Assembly (NCBI RefSeq): GCF_002101675.1
Contig: NZ_LQOY01000005.1
Location: 1-64,000 of the forward strand
Origin: Mycobacterium gordonae
Lineage (GTDB): Bacteria; Actinomycetota; Actinomycetes; Mycobacteriales; Mycobacteriaceae
Direction of reading: 5' to 3'
DNA length: 64,000 nucleotides
The stretch's first letter is position 1. The number at the start of each line of letters is the position of its first letter. The notes beneath the pieces were generated by a model that was not told the DNA's origin, searched no databases, and saw nothing but the letters and a program-made list of their open reading frames with translations. This document shows, piece after piece, positions 32,308 through 47,437 of the stretch. Made by a program: the position numbers and the translations under genes.

Positions 32308-34287
32308 ATGGAAGAACGACTGGGCGCCACCCGGCGTCTCAGGTCTGGGCTCCAGGCCGGCCGAGGCCTCGTGACAACCGTCACGCGCCGTCGGCGACAC
32401 GACCCTGCCCGGGGTTCCGCATCCGGTTCCGCGCCCAGCTCCCCGTTGCGACCGGCAATGGCCCGCGGTGCGCCGTTCGCCGGCTACACCATCCTGCGGC
32501 AGCTGGGCGCCGGCGGGATGGCCGAGGTCTACCTCGCGCTGCATCCGCGGCTCCCGCGCCGCGACGTGATCAAGGTGCTTGCCGAAGGGGTCACCGCGGA
32601 CACCGAATTCCGCGAAAGATTCAACCGCGAAGCCGATCTCGCGGCGACGTTATGGCACCCGCACATCGTCGGCGTGCACGACCGCGGCGAATTCCAGGGG
32701 CAGCTCTGGATTTCCATGGATTACGTCGAAGGCACCGACGCATCCCGCTTGGTGAAAGAGGCGCACCCGCAAGGAATGCCGATCGGCGAGGTATGCGCGA
32801 TACTGGACGCCGTTGCCGGAGCGTTGGATTACGCCCACGACCGCGGACTGCTGCACCGCGATGTCAAGCCCGCCAACATCCTGCTCACCCACCCCGACGT
32901 GGACCCGCACAGCCAGGAGCGCCGAATTCTGTTGGCGGATTTCGGCGTTGCCCGCCACCTCGCGGACATCAGTGGAATCACTCAGACCAATGTGGCGGTC
33001 GGAACCGTCGCCTACGCGGCGCCCGAACAGTTGGCGGGGGCCAACATCGACCGGAGGGCGGACCAATACGCCCTAGCTGCCACGGCATTTCACCTTCTCA
33101 CCGGGGCTCCGCCGTTCCGCAACCCGAATTCGGTCGCCGTCATCAGCCAGCATCTGCACGACGAGCCGCCCCGGCTCAGTGACCACCGTCCGGATCTGGC
33201 CCATTTGGACGCCGTGTTCGCCAGAGCGCTGGCGAAGAAACCGGGCGACCGGTTCGAGCGGTGCCGGCTGTTCGCCGCCGCGGTCCATGCGGGCTCGGAT
33301 GAGGGCGCCCAGGCAAGCCCACCCGGGAGCGATCGGGGTGCGGTCGCAGGGCGGAAGGTTCCGCCGCGCGTCCGGATGGCGGCCGCCCTGCTCTGTGCCG
33401 TGCTGATCGCGGTAGCGGCGACCTGGTCGACGCTGTACAGCTTCCAGACCGACCTGTCTCAGCCCAACCCGTCACTGGCCGCCCGACCCGCTGCTCCGGC
33501 ACCGCCCGCGGCACTGGCCGCACCGTCCGGCCGGGTGCTGGACGGCACCTATCGGCTCGACCTTGACCGGGCCAAGCGCACCACGAACGGCACCCCGATC
33601 CGCCACGACGGCGGCACTACCTACTGGTGGGCCTTCCGCTCTGCATGCACCACCAGCGGGTGTGGCGCCACCGGAGTTCGGCTGGACGACGCCACCCACC
33701 AATTCCCCGACACCACCGGCGGCGGTCAGAACAACACCCTGCGGTTTGTCGCGGGCTACTGGCAGGGCGCGCCGCAACAGCTGCGGGTGGGGTGCCGACA
33801 GGCCAATCAGGCGGCGGACGGTACCACCCAGCAGGAGACCGTCGCGCTGTCGGTGGCCCCACAGGCTGACGGCACCCTGCGTGGCGTGCAGACCGAGACC
33901 GTCGGCAGCAACGAGTGCGGTGCGCAGGGCGCGGTCCTGCGGGTCCCCGTGGTGGCGACCCGGGTCGGTGATGTGCCGGCCAACGTGGTTCTCGGCGATC
34001 CAGCCAAGGTGGTCGGTGCGAACGCCGTTCCGGCAACCCCGCCGATGCCGCCCGTGCTGGGCGGAGTCTGCAGCGACGTGGACAAGCTCGGTTATGACCA
34101 GACCAGCAACGAGCAGGTCGTCTGCGAGGGCAACACCTGGGAGAAAGCGCCGATCACAACGGGTGTGCACGCCGCCGGGAGCACCTGCGACCGGCCGGAT
34201 ATCCCGGTGTTCGCGGTGTCGGCGTCGAACGACGGTTACCTCATCGAATGCGACCCGGTAACCCGGATGTGGACCCGTCACCGCTGA
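32308..34287 (+). CDS. Membrane Ser/Thr protein kinase, PknF-like, with extracellular sensor domain
   Basis: 659 residues from ATG at 32308. The kinase domain has a Gly-rich loop [12 protein letters not shown], Lys89 (RRDVIKVL), HRDVKPANI with catalytic Asp185, DFG (Asp211), an activation loop with Thr residues ([19 protein letters not shown]) and regulatory helices. A juxtamembrane stretch and one membrane helix ([16 protein letters not shown]) follow, then an Ala/Pro hinge and an outside domain of the PknF/PknJ kind ([36 protein letters not shown]) with several Cys. Start is uncertain: GGAGGGG lies 13 nt before ATG 32308, TTG 32302 and GTG 32209 are upstream, and ATG 32458 would give the shortest canonical kinase. 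The divergent FHA-ABC exporter is the likely substrate. Confidence 0.9.
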   Translation: MEERLGATRRLRSGLQAGRGLVTTVTRRRRHDPARGSASGSAPSSPLRPAMARGAPFAGYTILRQLGAGGMAEVYLALHPRLPRRDVIKVLAEGVTADTEFRERFNREADLAATLWHPHIVGVHDRGEFQGQLWISMDYVEGTDASRLVKEAHPQGMPIGEVCAILDAVAGALDYAHDRGLLHRDVKPANILLTHPDVDPHSQERRILLADFGVARHLADISGITQTNVAVGTVAYAAPEQLAGANIDRRADQYALAATAFHLLTGAPPFRNPNSVAVISQHLHDEPPRLSDHRPDLAHLDAVFARALAKKPGDRFERCRLFAAAVHAGSDEGAQASPPGSDRGAVAGRKVPPRVRMAAALLCAVLIAVAATWSTLYSFQTDLSQPNPSLAARPAAPAPPAALAAPSGRVLDGTYRLDLDRAKRTTNGTPIRHDGGTTYWWAFRSACTTSGCGATGVRLDDATHQFPDTTGGGQNNTLRFVAGYWQGAPQQLRVGCRQANQAADGTTQQETVALSVAPQADGTLRGVQTETVGSNECGAQGAVLRVPVVATRVGDVPANVVLGDPAKVVGANAVPATPPMPPVLGGVCSDVDKLGYDQTSNEQVVCEGNTWEKAPITTGVHAAGSTCDRPDIPVFAVSASNDGYLIECDPVTRMWTRHR

Positions 34288-34331
34288 GCCGGGCGCTTAG
34301 TCGCACCCGGTGGCTTGTCGGTGGTGCCGAC

Positions 34332-34337
34332 TACCCT
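34332..34337 (+). promoter_or_regulatory. -10 box of a leaderless uvrB transcript
   Basis: TACCCT, 7 nt before the uvrB ATG at 34345, with no ribosome-binding site between. I see no clear mycobacterial SOS box next to it. Confidence 0.4.
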
Positions 34338-34344
34338 GGCGATC

Positions 34345-36497
<2,153 letters not shown>

Positions 36498-36501
<4 letters not shown>

Positions 36502-37931
36502 CGCAGCCGACGAGCGGGACCGGGAGCTGGCGTGAGCTGCTCGGCAGGCATCTGGGCACTTCGACAGTGCTGGCCGGCGGCGTGGCGATGTATGCCACCA
36601 ACGAGTTCTTGACCGTAAGCCTGTTGCCCTCCACGATCGCCGAGATCGGCGGCGACCGCCTCTACGCGTGGGTGGTCACCTTGTACCTAGTCGGGTCGGT
36701 GGTCGCGGCCACCACCGTCAACTCGCTATTGCGCCGCTTCGGGGCGCGCTTGTCGTTTCTGCTGGGACTGGCCGTGTTCGGGCTGGCCAGCGTCGCCTGT
36801 GCGGCGGCACCGACGATGCAGGTGCTGATCGCCGGCCGCACCCTGCAGGGGGTCGCCGGGGGCACCCTGGCCGGGCTCGGTTACGCGCTGATCAATGCCG
36901 CGCTACCGCGCGAACTGTGGACGCGCGGCTCGGCATTGGTCTCGGCGATGTGGGGTGTCGCGACGGTGCTCGGGCCGGCGATGGGTGGGCTGTTCGCCCA
37001 ATTCGGACTGTGGCGTTGGGCATTCGGCGCAATGGCCATTCTGGCGGCACTGCTGGCGATTCTGGTTCCCGCGGTACTGGCGGCGACACCTGCACCCGCC
37101 CACAAACCGGCGGCGCCCCCTCTTCGGGTACCGGTCGGGTCGTTGCTGCTGGTCGGGGCGGCAGCGCTGGCGGTCAGCGCCGCGCAGCTGCCCCGCCACG
37201 CGGTGGCCATCGCAGCGCTTCTCGCGGTGGCGGTAGCGCTGCTGGTGGCGTTCGTGCTGGTCGATCGGCGCAGCCGCGCAACCGTGTTGCCGCCCAGCGT
37301 GTTCGGCGCCGGACCGCTGAAATGGATATACCTGACTCTCGCCGTGCTGATGATGGCCGTGATGGTGGACACCTACGTGCCGTTGTTCGGCCAGCGGTTG
37401 GGGCACCTGACTCCGGTGGCGGCCGGATTCCTCGGCGCCACGCTTGCGGTCGGCTGGACGGTCAGCGAAATCGTCAGCGCGTCGCTGAGCAAACCGCGGG
37501 TGATCGACCGCGTCGTCCTGGTCGCGCCGCTGCTGATGGCCGCCGGGCTGGCGTTCGGTGCCGTCACCCAGCGCGCGGACGCGTCGCTCGGTCTTATTGC
37601 GGTGTGGGCGGTGGCCTTGCTGATCGCCGGCACCGGCATCGGGATGGCGTGGCCGCATCTGTCGGCGCGTGCCATGGACTGCGTCGACGATCCGTCCGAG
37701 AGCGGTGCGGCGGCCGCGGCTATCAACACCGTGCAGCTGATCTCGGCGGCATTCGGCGCGGGCGTGGCGGGCGTAGTGGTGAACTCCGCCAGCGGCGGTG
37801 AGCTGATGGAGGCCCGCTGGCTGTATGCGGTCTTCACCGTCTTGGCGGCGCTCGGAGTGCTGGCGTCCTATCGGGCGACTCGCGGCGCTCGACGGCCGGC
37901 GCCGCCATCGGCGGCTGAATTGCGGCCGTAG
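36498..37931 (+). CDS. MFS multidrug exporter (Rv1634-like), copy 1
   Basis: 477 residues, about 12-14 membrane helices. It carries MFS features of drug:H+ antiporters: [15 protein letters not shown] in helix 1, the [23 protein letters not shown] loop resembling motif A, and [20 protein letters not shown]. Start GTG overlaps the uvrB TGA (GTGA), so translation is coupled to uvrB. The substrate is unknown; Rv1634 has been linked with fluoroquinolone efflux in M. tuberculosis (recalled). A close paralogue follows 28 bp downstream. Confidence 0.9.
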
Positions 37932-37959
37932 GGCACCGGACCTTCTATACGGTGGAGCA

Positions 37960-39366
37960 GTGACGGAGGCGGTCAGCGAGACCGGCAGCTGGCGTGAGCT
38001 GTTCAGGCAGCACCTGGGTACCTGCACCGTGTTGGCCGGCGGCGTTGCGCTGTATGCCACCAACGAGTTCCTCACCGTCAGCATGCTTCCGAGCATCGTC
38101 GCCGACATCGGTGGCGATCGGCTGTTCTCCTGGGCCACGACGCTGTATCTGATCGGTTCGGTGGTCGCGGCCACCACCGTCAATCCGATGTTGCTGCGGG
38201 TCGGAGCGCGATTGTCATATCTGATGGGGCTCACCGTGTTCGGGCTCGCCGGGCTGGTCTCGGCGCTGGCTCCCAGGATGGAAGTCCTGGTGGCGGGGCG
38301 CATGCTGCAGGGGGTGGCCGGTGGCTTGCTGGCAGGTTTGGGGTACGCGCTGATCAACACCGCCCTACCGCGTCCGCTGTGGACGCGCGGCTCGGCTCTG
38401 GTGTCGACGATGTGGGGCGTCGCAACACTGATCGGACCGACCGCGGGCGGATTCTTCGCCCAGTTCGGACTGTGGCGGTGGGCGTTCGTGGCGATGGGTC
38501 TGGCGGCCGGGCTGATGGCCGCGCTGGTGGTGAAGGTAGTCACTGCGCGAGGGCCAGGTTCCGAGGATGAGAAGCCGACCCGCGCGGTGCCCATCTGGTC
38601 GCTGCTGTTGATGGGGGCCGCCGCTCTTGCCGTCAGCGTCGCTGCCCTTCCGCACTACCTGGTGCAGACCCTGGGGCTGCTGGCCGCCGCGGTGCTCCTG
38701 GTCGTCGTGTTCCTCATCGTCGACTGGCGGATGCACGTTGCGGTGTTGCCGCGCAGTGTATTCGGCCCCGGGCCGTTGAAGTGGATTTACCTGACGATGG
38801 CCGTGCAGATGGTCGCGGCGATGGCCAACACCTACGTGCCGCTGTTCGGTCAGCAGCTTGCGGACCTGAGTCCGGTGGAGGCCGGCTTTCTCGGCGCGGC
38901 CCTGGCCACCGGATGGACGATCGGCGAGATCGCCAGTGCGTCGCTGACCAATCGCCAGGTGATCGGCCATGTCGTTGCGGCCGCGCCGCTGGTGATGGCG
39001 ACAGGTCTGGCCCTAGGCGCGGCGACCCAGCGCCCCTACGCGCCGCTCGGCATTGTGGCGGTCTGGGCGCTGGCCCTGTTGATCACCGGGGCGGGTATCG
39101 GGATGGCGTGGCCGCACCTGGCGGTCCGGGCCATGACGGCGGTCGACGATCCGGCCGAAAGCAGCGCGGCGGCGGCCGCGATCAACATCATTCAGCTCAG
39201 CTCCGGGGCCTTCGGCGCGGGCCTGGCCGGTGTCGTGGTCAATACCGCGCCGGGCGGAGAAGTAACGTCCGCGCGCTGGTTGTTCTCGGTGTTCACCGGG
39301 CTGGCCGCGCTCGGCTTCATCGCCTCCTACCAGGCGACTCATCGCGACCGGCGGTCAGCGGCTTGA
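37960..39366 (+). CDS. MFS multidrug exporter (Rv1634-like), copy 2
   Basis: 468 residues, highly similar to the preceding gene throughout: both share the block [62 protein letters not shown] and [10 protein letters not shown]. This is a tandem duplication with moderate divergence. The longer open frame upstream is shadow from copy 1. GTG at 37960 (VTEAVSETGSW) has GGTGGAG just upstream. M. tuberculosis has one such gene at this point, as I recall. Its end overlaps the convergent capA by 12 bp. Confidence 0.9.
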   Translation: MTEAVSETGSWRELFRQHLGTCTVLAGGVALYATNEFLTVSMLPSIVADIGGDRLFSWATTLYLIGSVVAATTVNPMLLRVGARLSYLMGLTVFGLAGLVSALAPRMEVLVAGRMLQGVAGGLLAGLGYALINTALPRPLWTRGSALVSTMWGVATLIGPTAGGFFAQFGLWRWAFVAMGLAAGLMAALVVKVVTARGPGSEDEKPTRAVPIWSLLLMGAAALAVSVAALPHYLVQTLGLLAAAVLLVVVFLIVDWRMHVAVLPRSVFGPGPLKWIYLTMAVQMVAAMANTYVPLFGQQLADLSPVEAGFLGAALATGWTIGEIASASLTNRQVIGHVVAAAPLVMATGLALGAATQRPYAPLGIVAVWALALLITGAGIGMAWPHLAVRAMTAVDDPAESSAAAAAINIIQLSSGAFGAGLAGVVVNTAPGGEVTSARWLFSVFTGLAALGFIASYQATHRDRRSAA

Positions 39367-40926
39367 CTTGACGACCTGGGAGTAGTGGAACTGCCAGCGC
39401 TCCACGATGTGGAAGCCGAGATAGCTGGGGAACAGGTATACCGGTGCCCGCCCAAACGCCGTTCCAGGCGACAACGCTTGCCCCACTTGATGATCCGGCA
39501 GGGACTTGTCCCGGTTGGTGATCGTCCACAGGGTGGGACATTTGTTGATCTTCGCCGTCGTCAGCCACACCGCGACGTGACCGTCCCACAACGCACCGAC
39601 CTTGGGCCCGTAGAAACCGCGCTCGACGTCGATCAGCGACCGGAACGCCGCGGGTCTGCTCGCGAGCAGCGCCCGGATCGGGCCCGGCCGCCACGGCACC
39701 GTGTTGTCGACCAGCAGACAATCGCCGGGGGCGGCGTGGGCGCTGATGACATCGGCGACCTGGCTGTAGTCCCAGCCTTCCTTGGCGTACGGCCCGCGCT
39801 GGGTGAAGTAGTAGTTGGGGAATGCGGCGACGGCCAGGACCACCACCAGTCCGGCCACCTGCCAGCGCCGGCGGGCGATCGCGACTATGCAGATCGCGAG
39901 GACGACGGCCGCGCCGGGAGCGGTGAAGATCAGGTAGCGCGGATAGTAGATCGGTTCGCTGACGGCCGAATAGATCAGGACAGCAGCAGTCGGAATCACC
40001 ACCCACAGGGCGCTGACCAGCAATAGCCGGCCCGCGCCCGCTTCGGCGCGAGCCTTGCCGGCCAGGCGCAGTGCCGCGGCGGCCAGGACCAGAACGCCCG
40101 AGAGGATTGCGAACGGGACGCTGTGGTCGAAGTACTGCCGGTGCACGACGTCCAGGAACAGGTTCCGACTGAGTCCGTTGATCCATCCGACCTGCCACAC
40201 CTGTTTGTGAGCAAACAGCATGAACGGCGTCATGGCCCCGAGAGCAACCACCGACGCCACGCTCAACCAGATGGCCGGCCACTTGCGCGCCCCGCGCGGC
40301 GAGAGCAGCGGCAGGATCGCGCCGTAGACCGCTACCAACAGCACCATGTTGACGTTGACCAGAATCGCCACCATCAACAGCAGTGCGTAGGACACCCAGA
40401 GCCGCGCCCGATTGCGGCGCACCGCGGCAACCACCAGCACCGTCAGCCACGCCGCGACCGCCACCACCAGCGCCGACGAGCGGGCTTCGATGCCCGCCCA
40501 GGTTATCCGCGGGAGGATTGCGAAGACGGCACCCGCGCACACCGCCGTCGTGCGTCCGCAGAACTGCTTGGCGAAAACCACCACGCCCGCCGCTGCGGCG
40601 CCGACGGCCAGCGCGCTGGGAACCCGTGACCAGAACTCCGTCGCCGGAAAGATTGCGAACCAGCCGTGCATCAACAGGTAGTACAAGCCGTGCACGGCGT
40701 CGATGTGGCCGAGCAGCTTCCACAGCTCCGGCAGGGTGCGGCTGGCCGAGGCCGTGATGGTCGCGCCCTCGTCGAACCACAGCGACGGCCGGCCTGCCCA
40801 GGCCCCGCTGATGACCGCGGTCAGGACAGCGATAACCCAGGGGTCGAGCAGATGCCCCCTTGGGTGTGCCGCGGGCGCCGGATCGGCGTCGTCAGCGACA
40901 GGATTTTCCACGATCGACACAGACAT
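39355..40926 (-). CDS. capA: GT-C mannosyltransferase for lipoarabinomannan capping
   Basis: 523 residues with about ten membrane helices and a large C-terminal extracytoplasmic part. The GT-C catalytic acidic pair is in the first outside loop (SLWFDEGATI, Asp52-Glu53). Rv1635c, the positional equivalent, adds the first mannose of the mannose caps on lipoarabinomannan, using polyprenyl-phosphomannose. Loops such as YPRYLIFTAPG and the tail LGFHIVERWQFHY are consistent with that family. ATG at 40926 is preferred; the much longer open frame upstream runs antisense to the stress-protein gene. A weak -10 (TAAAGT) lies 11 nt upstream. Confidence 0.88.
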   Translation of the reverse strand: MSVSIVENPVADDADPAPAAHPRGHLLDPWVIAVLTAVISGAWAGRPSLWFDEGATITASASRTLPELWKLLGHIDAVHGLYYLLMHGWFAIFPATEFWSRVPSALAVGAAAAGVVVFAKQFCGRTTAVCAGAVFAILPRITWAGIEARSSALVVAVAAWLTVLVVAAVRRNRARLWVSYALLLMVAILVNVNMVLLVAVYGAILPLLSPRGARKWPAIWLSVASVVALGAMTPFMLFAHKQVWQVGWINGLSRNLFLDVVHRQYFDHSVPFAILSGVLVLAAAALRLAGKARAEAGAGRLLLVSALWVVIPTAAVLIYSAVSEPIYYPRYLIFTAPGAAVVLAICIVAIARRRWQVAGLVVVLAVAAFPNYYFTQRGPYAKEGWDYSQVADVISAHAAPGDCLLVDNTVPWRPGPIRALLASRPAAFRSLIDVERGFYGPKVGALWDGHVAVWLTTAKINKCPTLWTITNRDKSLPDHQVGQALSPGTAFGRAPVYLFPSYLGFHIVERWQFHYSQVVKSSR

Positions 40927-41049
40927 GATTGTTTTCAACTTTAAGTGCAGAGCAGGTCCCGGCGTGACCCGCGCCGCAAACCTCTCCCGTCCGGGTCCAG
41001 CAACGCGATAGGGTCTTGGGTTGGCGGACACCGACACCTGGGAGGGTAA

Positions 41050-41490
41050 ATGAGCGCCTATCAAACCGTGGTCGTAGGGACTGACGGCTCGGATTCGTCG
41101 CTGCGCGCGGTCGACAGGGCAGCCGCGATCGCGGGGGCGGACGCCAAATTGATCATCGCGTCGGCGTACTTGCCGCAACACGAGGACGCTCGCGCCGTCG
41201 ACGCGCTGAAGAGCGAAAGCTACAAGGTCACCGGCACCGGCCCGATCTACGAGATCCTGCACGACGCCAAGGAGCGGGCGCACAACGCCGGCGCCAAGAA
41301 CGTCGAGGAGCGTGCGATCGAGGGTGCTCCGGTGGACGCTCTGGTGCAACTGGCCGAGTCGGAGAAAGCCGACCTGCTGGTGGTCGGCAATGTCGGTCTG
41401 AGCACCATTGCGGGCCGGCTGCTGGGTTCGGTACCGGCCAACGTCTCCCGCAAGGCCAAGGTCGACGTCCTCATCGTGCACACGACGTAG
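41050..41490 (+). CDS. Universal stress protein family, TB15.3-like
   Basis: 146 residues: a single UspA domain with first strand YQTVVVGTDGSDSSLRAVDRA, nucleotide-binding end VVGNVGLSTIAGRLLGSVPANVSRKAKVDVLIVHT, whose GxxG-9x-G(S/T)VP pattern marks ATP/cAMP-binding members. The M. tuberculosis counterpart Rv1636 is a small cytosolic protein reported to bind cAMP. ATG at 41050 follows GGGAGGG by 5-6 nt. A TAGGGT -10 candidate lies at 41009-41014. Divergent from capA. Confidence 0.95.
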   Translation: MSAYQTVVVGTDGSDSSLRAVDRAAAIAGADAKLIIASAYLPQHEDARAVDALKSESYKVTGTGPIYEILHDAKERAHNAGAKNVEERAIEGAPVDALVQLAESEKADLLVVGNVGLSTIAGRLLGSVPANVSRKAKVDVLIVHTT

Positions 41491-41500
41491 AGCCTGGGCT

Positions 41501-42184
41501 TCACCAGCCGCGTTCGCGCCACTCCTGGATATGCGGGCGTTCGGCGCCGAGGACGGTGTCATCGCCGTGGCCGGGGTAGATCACGGTGGAGTCGTCGTAC
41601 ACGTCGAACACCCGGGTGGTGACGTCGTCGAGCAGTTGCTCGAAGTCCCCGGGCTGCCAGGTCTTTCCGACACCACCCGGGAACAGGCAGTCGCCGGTGA
41701 ACAGGTGGGTCACGCCGCCGGTTGCGGGTCCGTCCAAGGCCAGCGCGACCGATCCCGGGGTATGTCCCCGGAGATGGATGACGTCGAACGTCAGCTCACC
41801 GATCCGCACCGTGTCGCCGTTGGCCAGCAAACGATCGGGCCGGACCGGAAGGGGCTCGGCGTCGATCTCGTGAGCGGCCGTCGGCGCACCGGTGGCCTCG
41901 GCGACGGCTTCCAAGGCCTGCCAGTGGTCGAAGTGTTGGTGGCTGGTCAGAATCAGCGATAACGTCGGCGCGTACCGTCGTATCAGGTCGATCAGCACGT
42001 CGGCGTCGTTTGCGGCGTCGATCAGCAGGGTTTCTCCGGTCGCGGAACAGGTGACCAGGTAAGCGTTGTTGTCCATGGGGCCCACCGAGGCCTTGACGAT
42101 CGTCGCTCCGGGCAGCGTGCGCCGGGCCGCCGTGCCCGGTTCGACGTGTCCGGTGTAGTCGTCGCTGAGCTGGGAAGCGGTCAT
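41501..42184 (-). CDS. Metallo-beta-lactamase-fold hydrolase (glyoxalase II-like)
   Basis: 227 residues with the complete metal-binding signature: TSHQHFDHW (His82, His84, Asp86, His87), a His in LRGHTPGS, Asp in FTGDCLF and the last His in VIYPGHGDDT. That is the dinuclear zinc/iron site of glyoxalase II-like thioester hydrolases. The physiological substrate is unknown. ATG at 42184 lies 8 nt after a -10 box. It is convergent with the stress-protein gene and divergent from uvrA. Equivalent to Rv1637c. Confidence 0.92.
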   Translation of the reverse strand: MTASQLSDDYTGHVEPGTAARRTLPGATIVKASVGPMDNNAYLVTCSATGETLLIDAANDADVLIDLIRRYAPTLSLILTSHQHFDHWQALEAVAEATGAPTAAHEIDAEPLPVRPDRLLANGDTVRIGELTFDVIHLRGHTPGSVALALDGPATGGVTHLFTGDCLFPGGVGKTWQPGDFEQLLDDVTTRVFDVYDDSTVIYPGHGDDTVLGAERPHIQEWRERGW

Positions 42185-42192
42185 ACCCCTGC

Positions 42193-42198
42193 ACGCTA
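42193..42198 (-). promoter_or_regulatory. -10 box of the MBL-fold gene
   Basis: TAGCGT on the minus strand, 8 nt before the ATG; predicts a leaderless or nearly leaderless transcript. Confidence 0.35.
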
Positions 42199-42291
42199 CT
42201 TGGTGACGGCTGGCTGGGGAGCTTGTCGGTGGGGCGACCTAGCATGGAATGCGGCCCGCGCTCTGGCTGTTCATGACCAGGGCGACACGAG

Positions 42292-42303
42292 TTTCAGCTG
42301 AAA
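42292..42303 (+). promoter_or_regulatory. 12-bp perfect palindrome at the uvrA ribosome-binding site
   Basis: TTTCAGCTGAAA is fully symmetric and runs into the AAAGGGG that serves as the uvrA ribosome-binding site. It may be a protein operator or an RNA stem that hides the site. It does not resemble the mycobacterial LexA box. Confidence 0.35.
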
Positions 42304-42311
42304 GGGGCAGC

Positions 42312-45221
<2,910 letters not shown>

Positions 45222-45253
45222 TACGTCGGCGCAACGCCGGTAAAATCCGCTGG

Positions 45254-45544
45254 GTGGGCGATCTGTTCCAAGTCGATCTGGATAACTTGCACAGGCTCGG
45301 CACCACCTTGGCCGGTCACGCAGACGCAATCGGCGCGCTGAAGATCACCGCGGTGGTCGACATGCCGGGCTCGCCGGTTCAAGAGGCTGCCGTGCAGGTC
45401 AGCGACGCCGTCGCCAAGGGTTTCGGTGTGATCGGCGCCGGTGTGCGCCGGATGGCCGAATCGTCGACGAACGCGGCGACCACTTACGAGGCGGTCGATC
45501 GGGGGTTCGCCGACCAGCGACGCCAATACAGCGGTGATCGCTAG
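45254..45544 (+). CDS. EspC-like type VII secretion-associated protein (DUF2580)
   Basis: 96 residues, helical: VDLDNLHRLGTTLAGHADAIGAL then VQVSDAVAKGFGVIGAGVRRMAESSTNAATTYEAVD. The two-helix pattern and ending YEAVDRGFADQ are those of the EspC/DUF2580 group, small proteins linked to ESX secretion. GTG at 45254 is the likely start, 32 nt after uvrA. The next gene begins 5 nt after its stop. It is the first of a four-gene operon not present after uvrA in M. tuberculosis as I recall. Confidence 0.82.
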   Translation: MGDLFQVDLDNLHRLGTTLAGHADAIGALKITAVVDMPGSPVQEAAVQVSDAVAKGFGVIGAGVRRMAESSTNAATTYEAVDRGFADQRRQYSGDR

Positions 45545-45549
45545 CCGCG

Positions 45550-47436
45550 GTGACCACGATCAGTCACGTGCGCGGTTGCACACCGGAGTCGATGACGGCC
45601 TTCGCGAGGGACCTGGGCGCGCAGAGCAACGCGTTCAACGCGCGGGTGGACCAGATGGACCGCGACGTGGACACCGCAATGGACAGTTGGAAGGGCGAAG
45701 CCGCGAGCGCTACCTCGGTGCGCGCGATGTCGGAAAAGTTGGCCGCCAACCACATCGGCTCGGCGGTGGTCACGCTGGCGGACACGTTCAACACCTACGG
45801 CGCACGGCTGGGTGGGTACCGCAGCGCGCTGCTGAGCATCGTCGACGGCGACATCCCCGCTGCGGGAATGACGGTGGACGACCAAGGCAACGTCACGGCA
45901 CCCCAGGTGCCCGGCGCCAGGGCGGGTGACCTGTTGGCGTACCTGTTGCAAGCCCAACTCGACAGCCAGGCAGCTGATTTCCAGGCTCGCGTCAAAGAGC
46001 TCCTGACCCAGTTCGCGGACGGGGAAACGCAAGCAGCGCAAGCAATTTCGTCCGGATTGCAGGAGCTGACCGGTTACCGGCAGCACCCCGACGGCGCGCC
46101 GGTCCGCCCGCAACTGCAAGCCATCCTGGACGGCGGGGCGCAGCCGCCCAAGGACACGAAGCAGTTCCACGATCTCTGGGAGAGCCTGACTCCTGCCGAG
46201 AAGGACGCGCTGTACCGGCACGACCGTTACATCGGCAACCGTGACGGCATGCCCGCCGTCGATCGGGACTACTACAACCGGGAAACCCTGGGCGACGAGT
46301 TGACCAGGGCCCGTTCCGCCGCCGCGCAGGCCGACGCGCTGCGCGCGCAGCACCCCGACTGGGCGGTCGGCAACAACCTTCCCGCACCCAACAAGCCGGG
46401 GGCGATCTTCGACGACCGCCTTGCCTACGAGGCATGGAAGAGCCGATACGACGCCGCGCTGAACGGTACGAGAAGCTTGCCGGATCTGCAGGCCGTGGAC
46501 AAAGCCGTCGGCGGCAAACCCGACCGCAAGCTGCTGCTGCTGGACACCCAGACCGGACGCCAGGCCCATGCCGTCGTCGCGGTCGGTGACCCTGACACCG
46601 CCACCCACGTCTCGGTGACCGCCCCCGGACTCAATACCACTGTCCATGGCGCGATCACGGGTATGAGCGAAGAGGCCACCAACATGCGGTTGGAAGCCCT
46701 GCGGCAGCTGCAGAGCACACCCGGTCACGCCCACGAGACGGTATCGGCCATTGCCTGGATCGGTTACGACGCACCGCAAATCCCCGGACTGGACGACAGC
46801 GGCAGGTCGCTGGCGGGTGCCTGGGGGGTCAGCCATGACGATCTGGCTCGGACCGGCGCATGCAGTCTGGCTGCTTTCTACGACGGGATCGGGGCCGCGC
46901 ATGACGGCGGCCCGGCACATCTGACCGCGATAGGGCACTCGTACGGCTCGCTGACCACCGGACTGGCCCTGCAGCAGCCCGGTAGCCACGGCGTCAGCGA
47001 TGCGCTCTTCTACGGTTCGCCCGGCATCGAGGCCGCCACTCCGCAGCAGCTGCAACTACAGCCCGGACACGTCTACGCGATGGAAACCCCGGACGATCCG
47101 ATCCAGCTCACCTACGACGCCCCACCGTTCGTTCACGCCGGCGCCCCGCTGCTCCCATACCCATTCAACGTCGTCGCCGAGGGCGGGCTGTCCGTTCTCG
47201 ACGCGTCCGGCGCAGGCCAGTTCGGGCCCAACCCGGCAACCAATCCAGAATTCACCCGGCTGGCCACCGGACCAGCCAGCGTGCCGGACGGCCGCGGCGG
47301 CGCGATCAACCTCGACGGCGCTCACGGGCACAGTGACTATCCTCGCCAGGGCAGCAACAACCTGCCCCGCACCACGGGGTACAACATCGCCGCCGTCGTG
47401 GCAGGCCTGGCAGACCAGGCGATCCCGGGAAGCTGA
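45550..47436 (+). CDS. WXG-like / alpha-beta hydrolase (DUF1023) fusion, probable type VII substrate
   Basis: 628 residues. The N-terminal 100 residues are helical and WXG100-like, with the W-x-G turn at DSWKGEA (Trp48) between two helices, the usual targeting signal for ESX systems. A helical linker follows. The C-terminal half (about 330-628) is an alpha/beta hydrolase of the DUF1023 type: nucleophile elbow GHSYGS with Ser464, an Asp in METPDDPIQ, and a His in GAHGHSDY. It resembles the secreted esterase/toxin proteins that actinobacteria encode with a WXG partner. Catalysis and export are inferred. It lies in a tight operon: 5 nt after the EspC-like gene and 1 nt before a lipoprotein gene. 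Confidence 0.85.
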   Translation: MTTISHVRGCTPESMTAFARDLGAQSNAFNARVDQMDRDVDTAMDSWKGEAASATSVRAMSEKLAANHIGSAVVTLADTFNTYGARLGGYRSALLSIVDGDIPAAGMTVDDQGNVTAPQVPGARAGDLLAYLLQAQLDSQAADFQARVKELLTQFADGETQAAQAISSGLQELTGYRQHPDGAPVRPQLQAILDGGAQPPKDTKQFHDLWESLTPAEKDALYRHDRYIGNRDGMPAVDRDYYNRETLGDELTRARSAAAQADALRAQHPDWAVGNNLPAPNKPGAIFDDRLAYEAWKSRYDAALNGTRSLPDLQAVDKAVGGKPDRKLLLLDTQTGRQAHAVVAVGDPDTATHVSVTAPGLNTTVHGAITGMSEEATNMRLEALRQLQSTPGHAHETVSAIAWIGYDAPQIPGLDDSGRSLAGAWGVSHDDLARTGACSLAAFYDGIGAAHDGGPAHLTAIGHSYGSLTTGLALQQPGSHGVSDALFYGSPGIEAATPQQLQLQPGHVYAMETPDDPIQLTYDAPPFVHAGAPLLPYPFNVVAEGGLSVLDASGAGQFGPNPATNPEFTRLATGPASVPDGRGGAINLDGAHGHSDYPRQGSNNLPRTTGYNIAAVVAGLADQAIPGS

Positions 47437-47437
47437 C

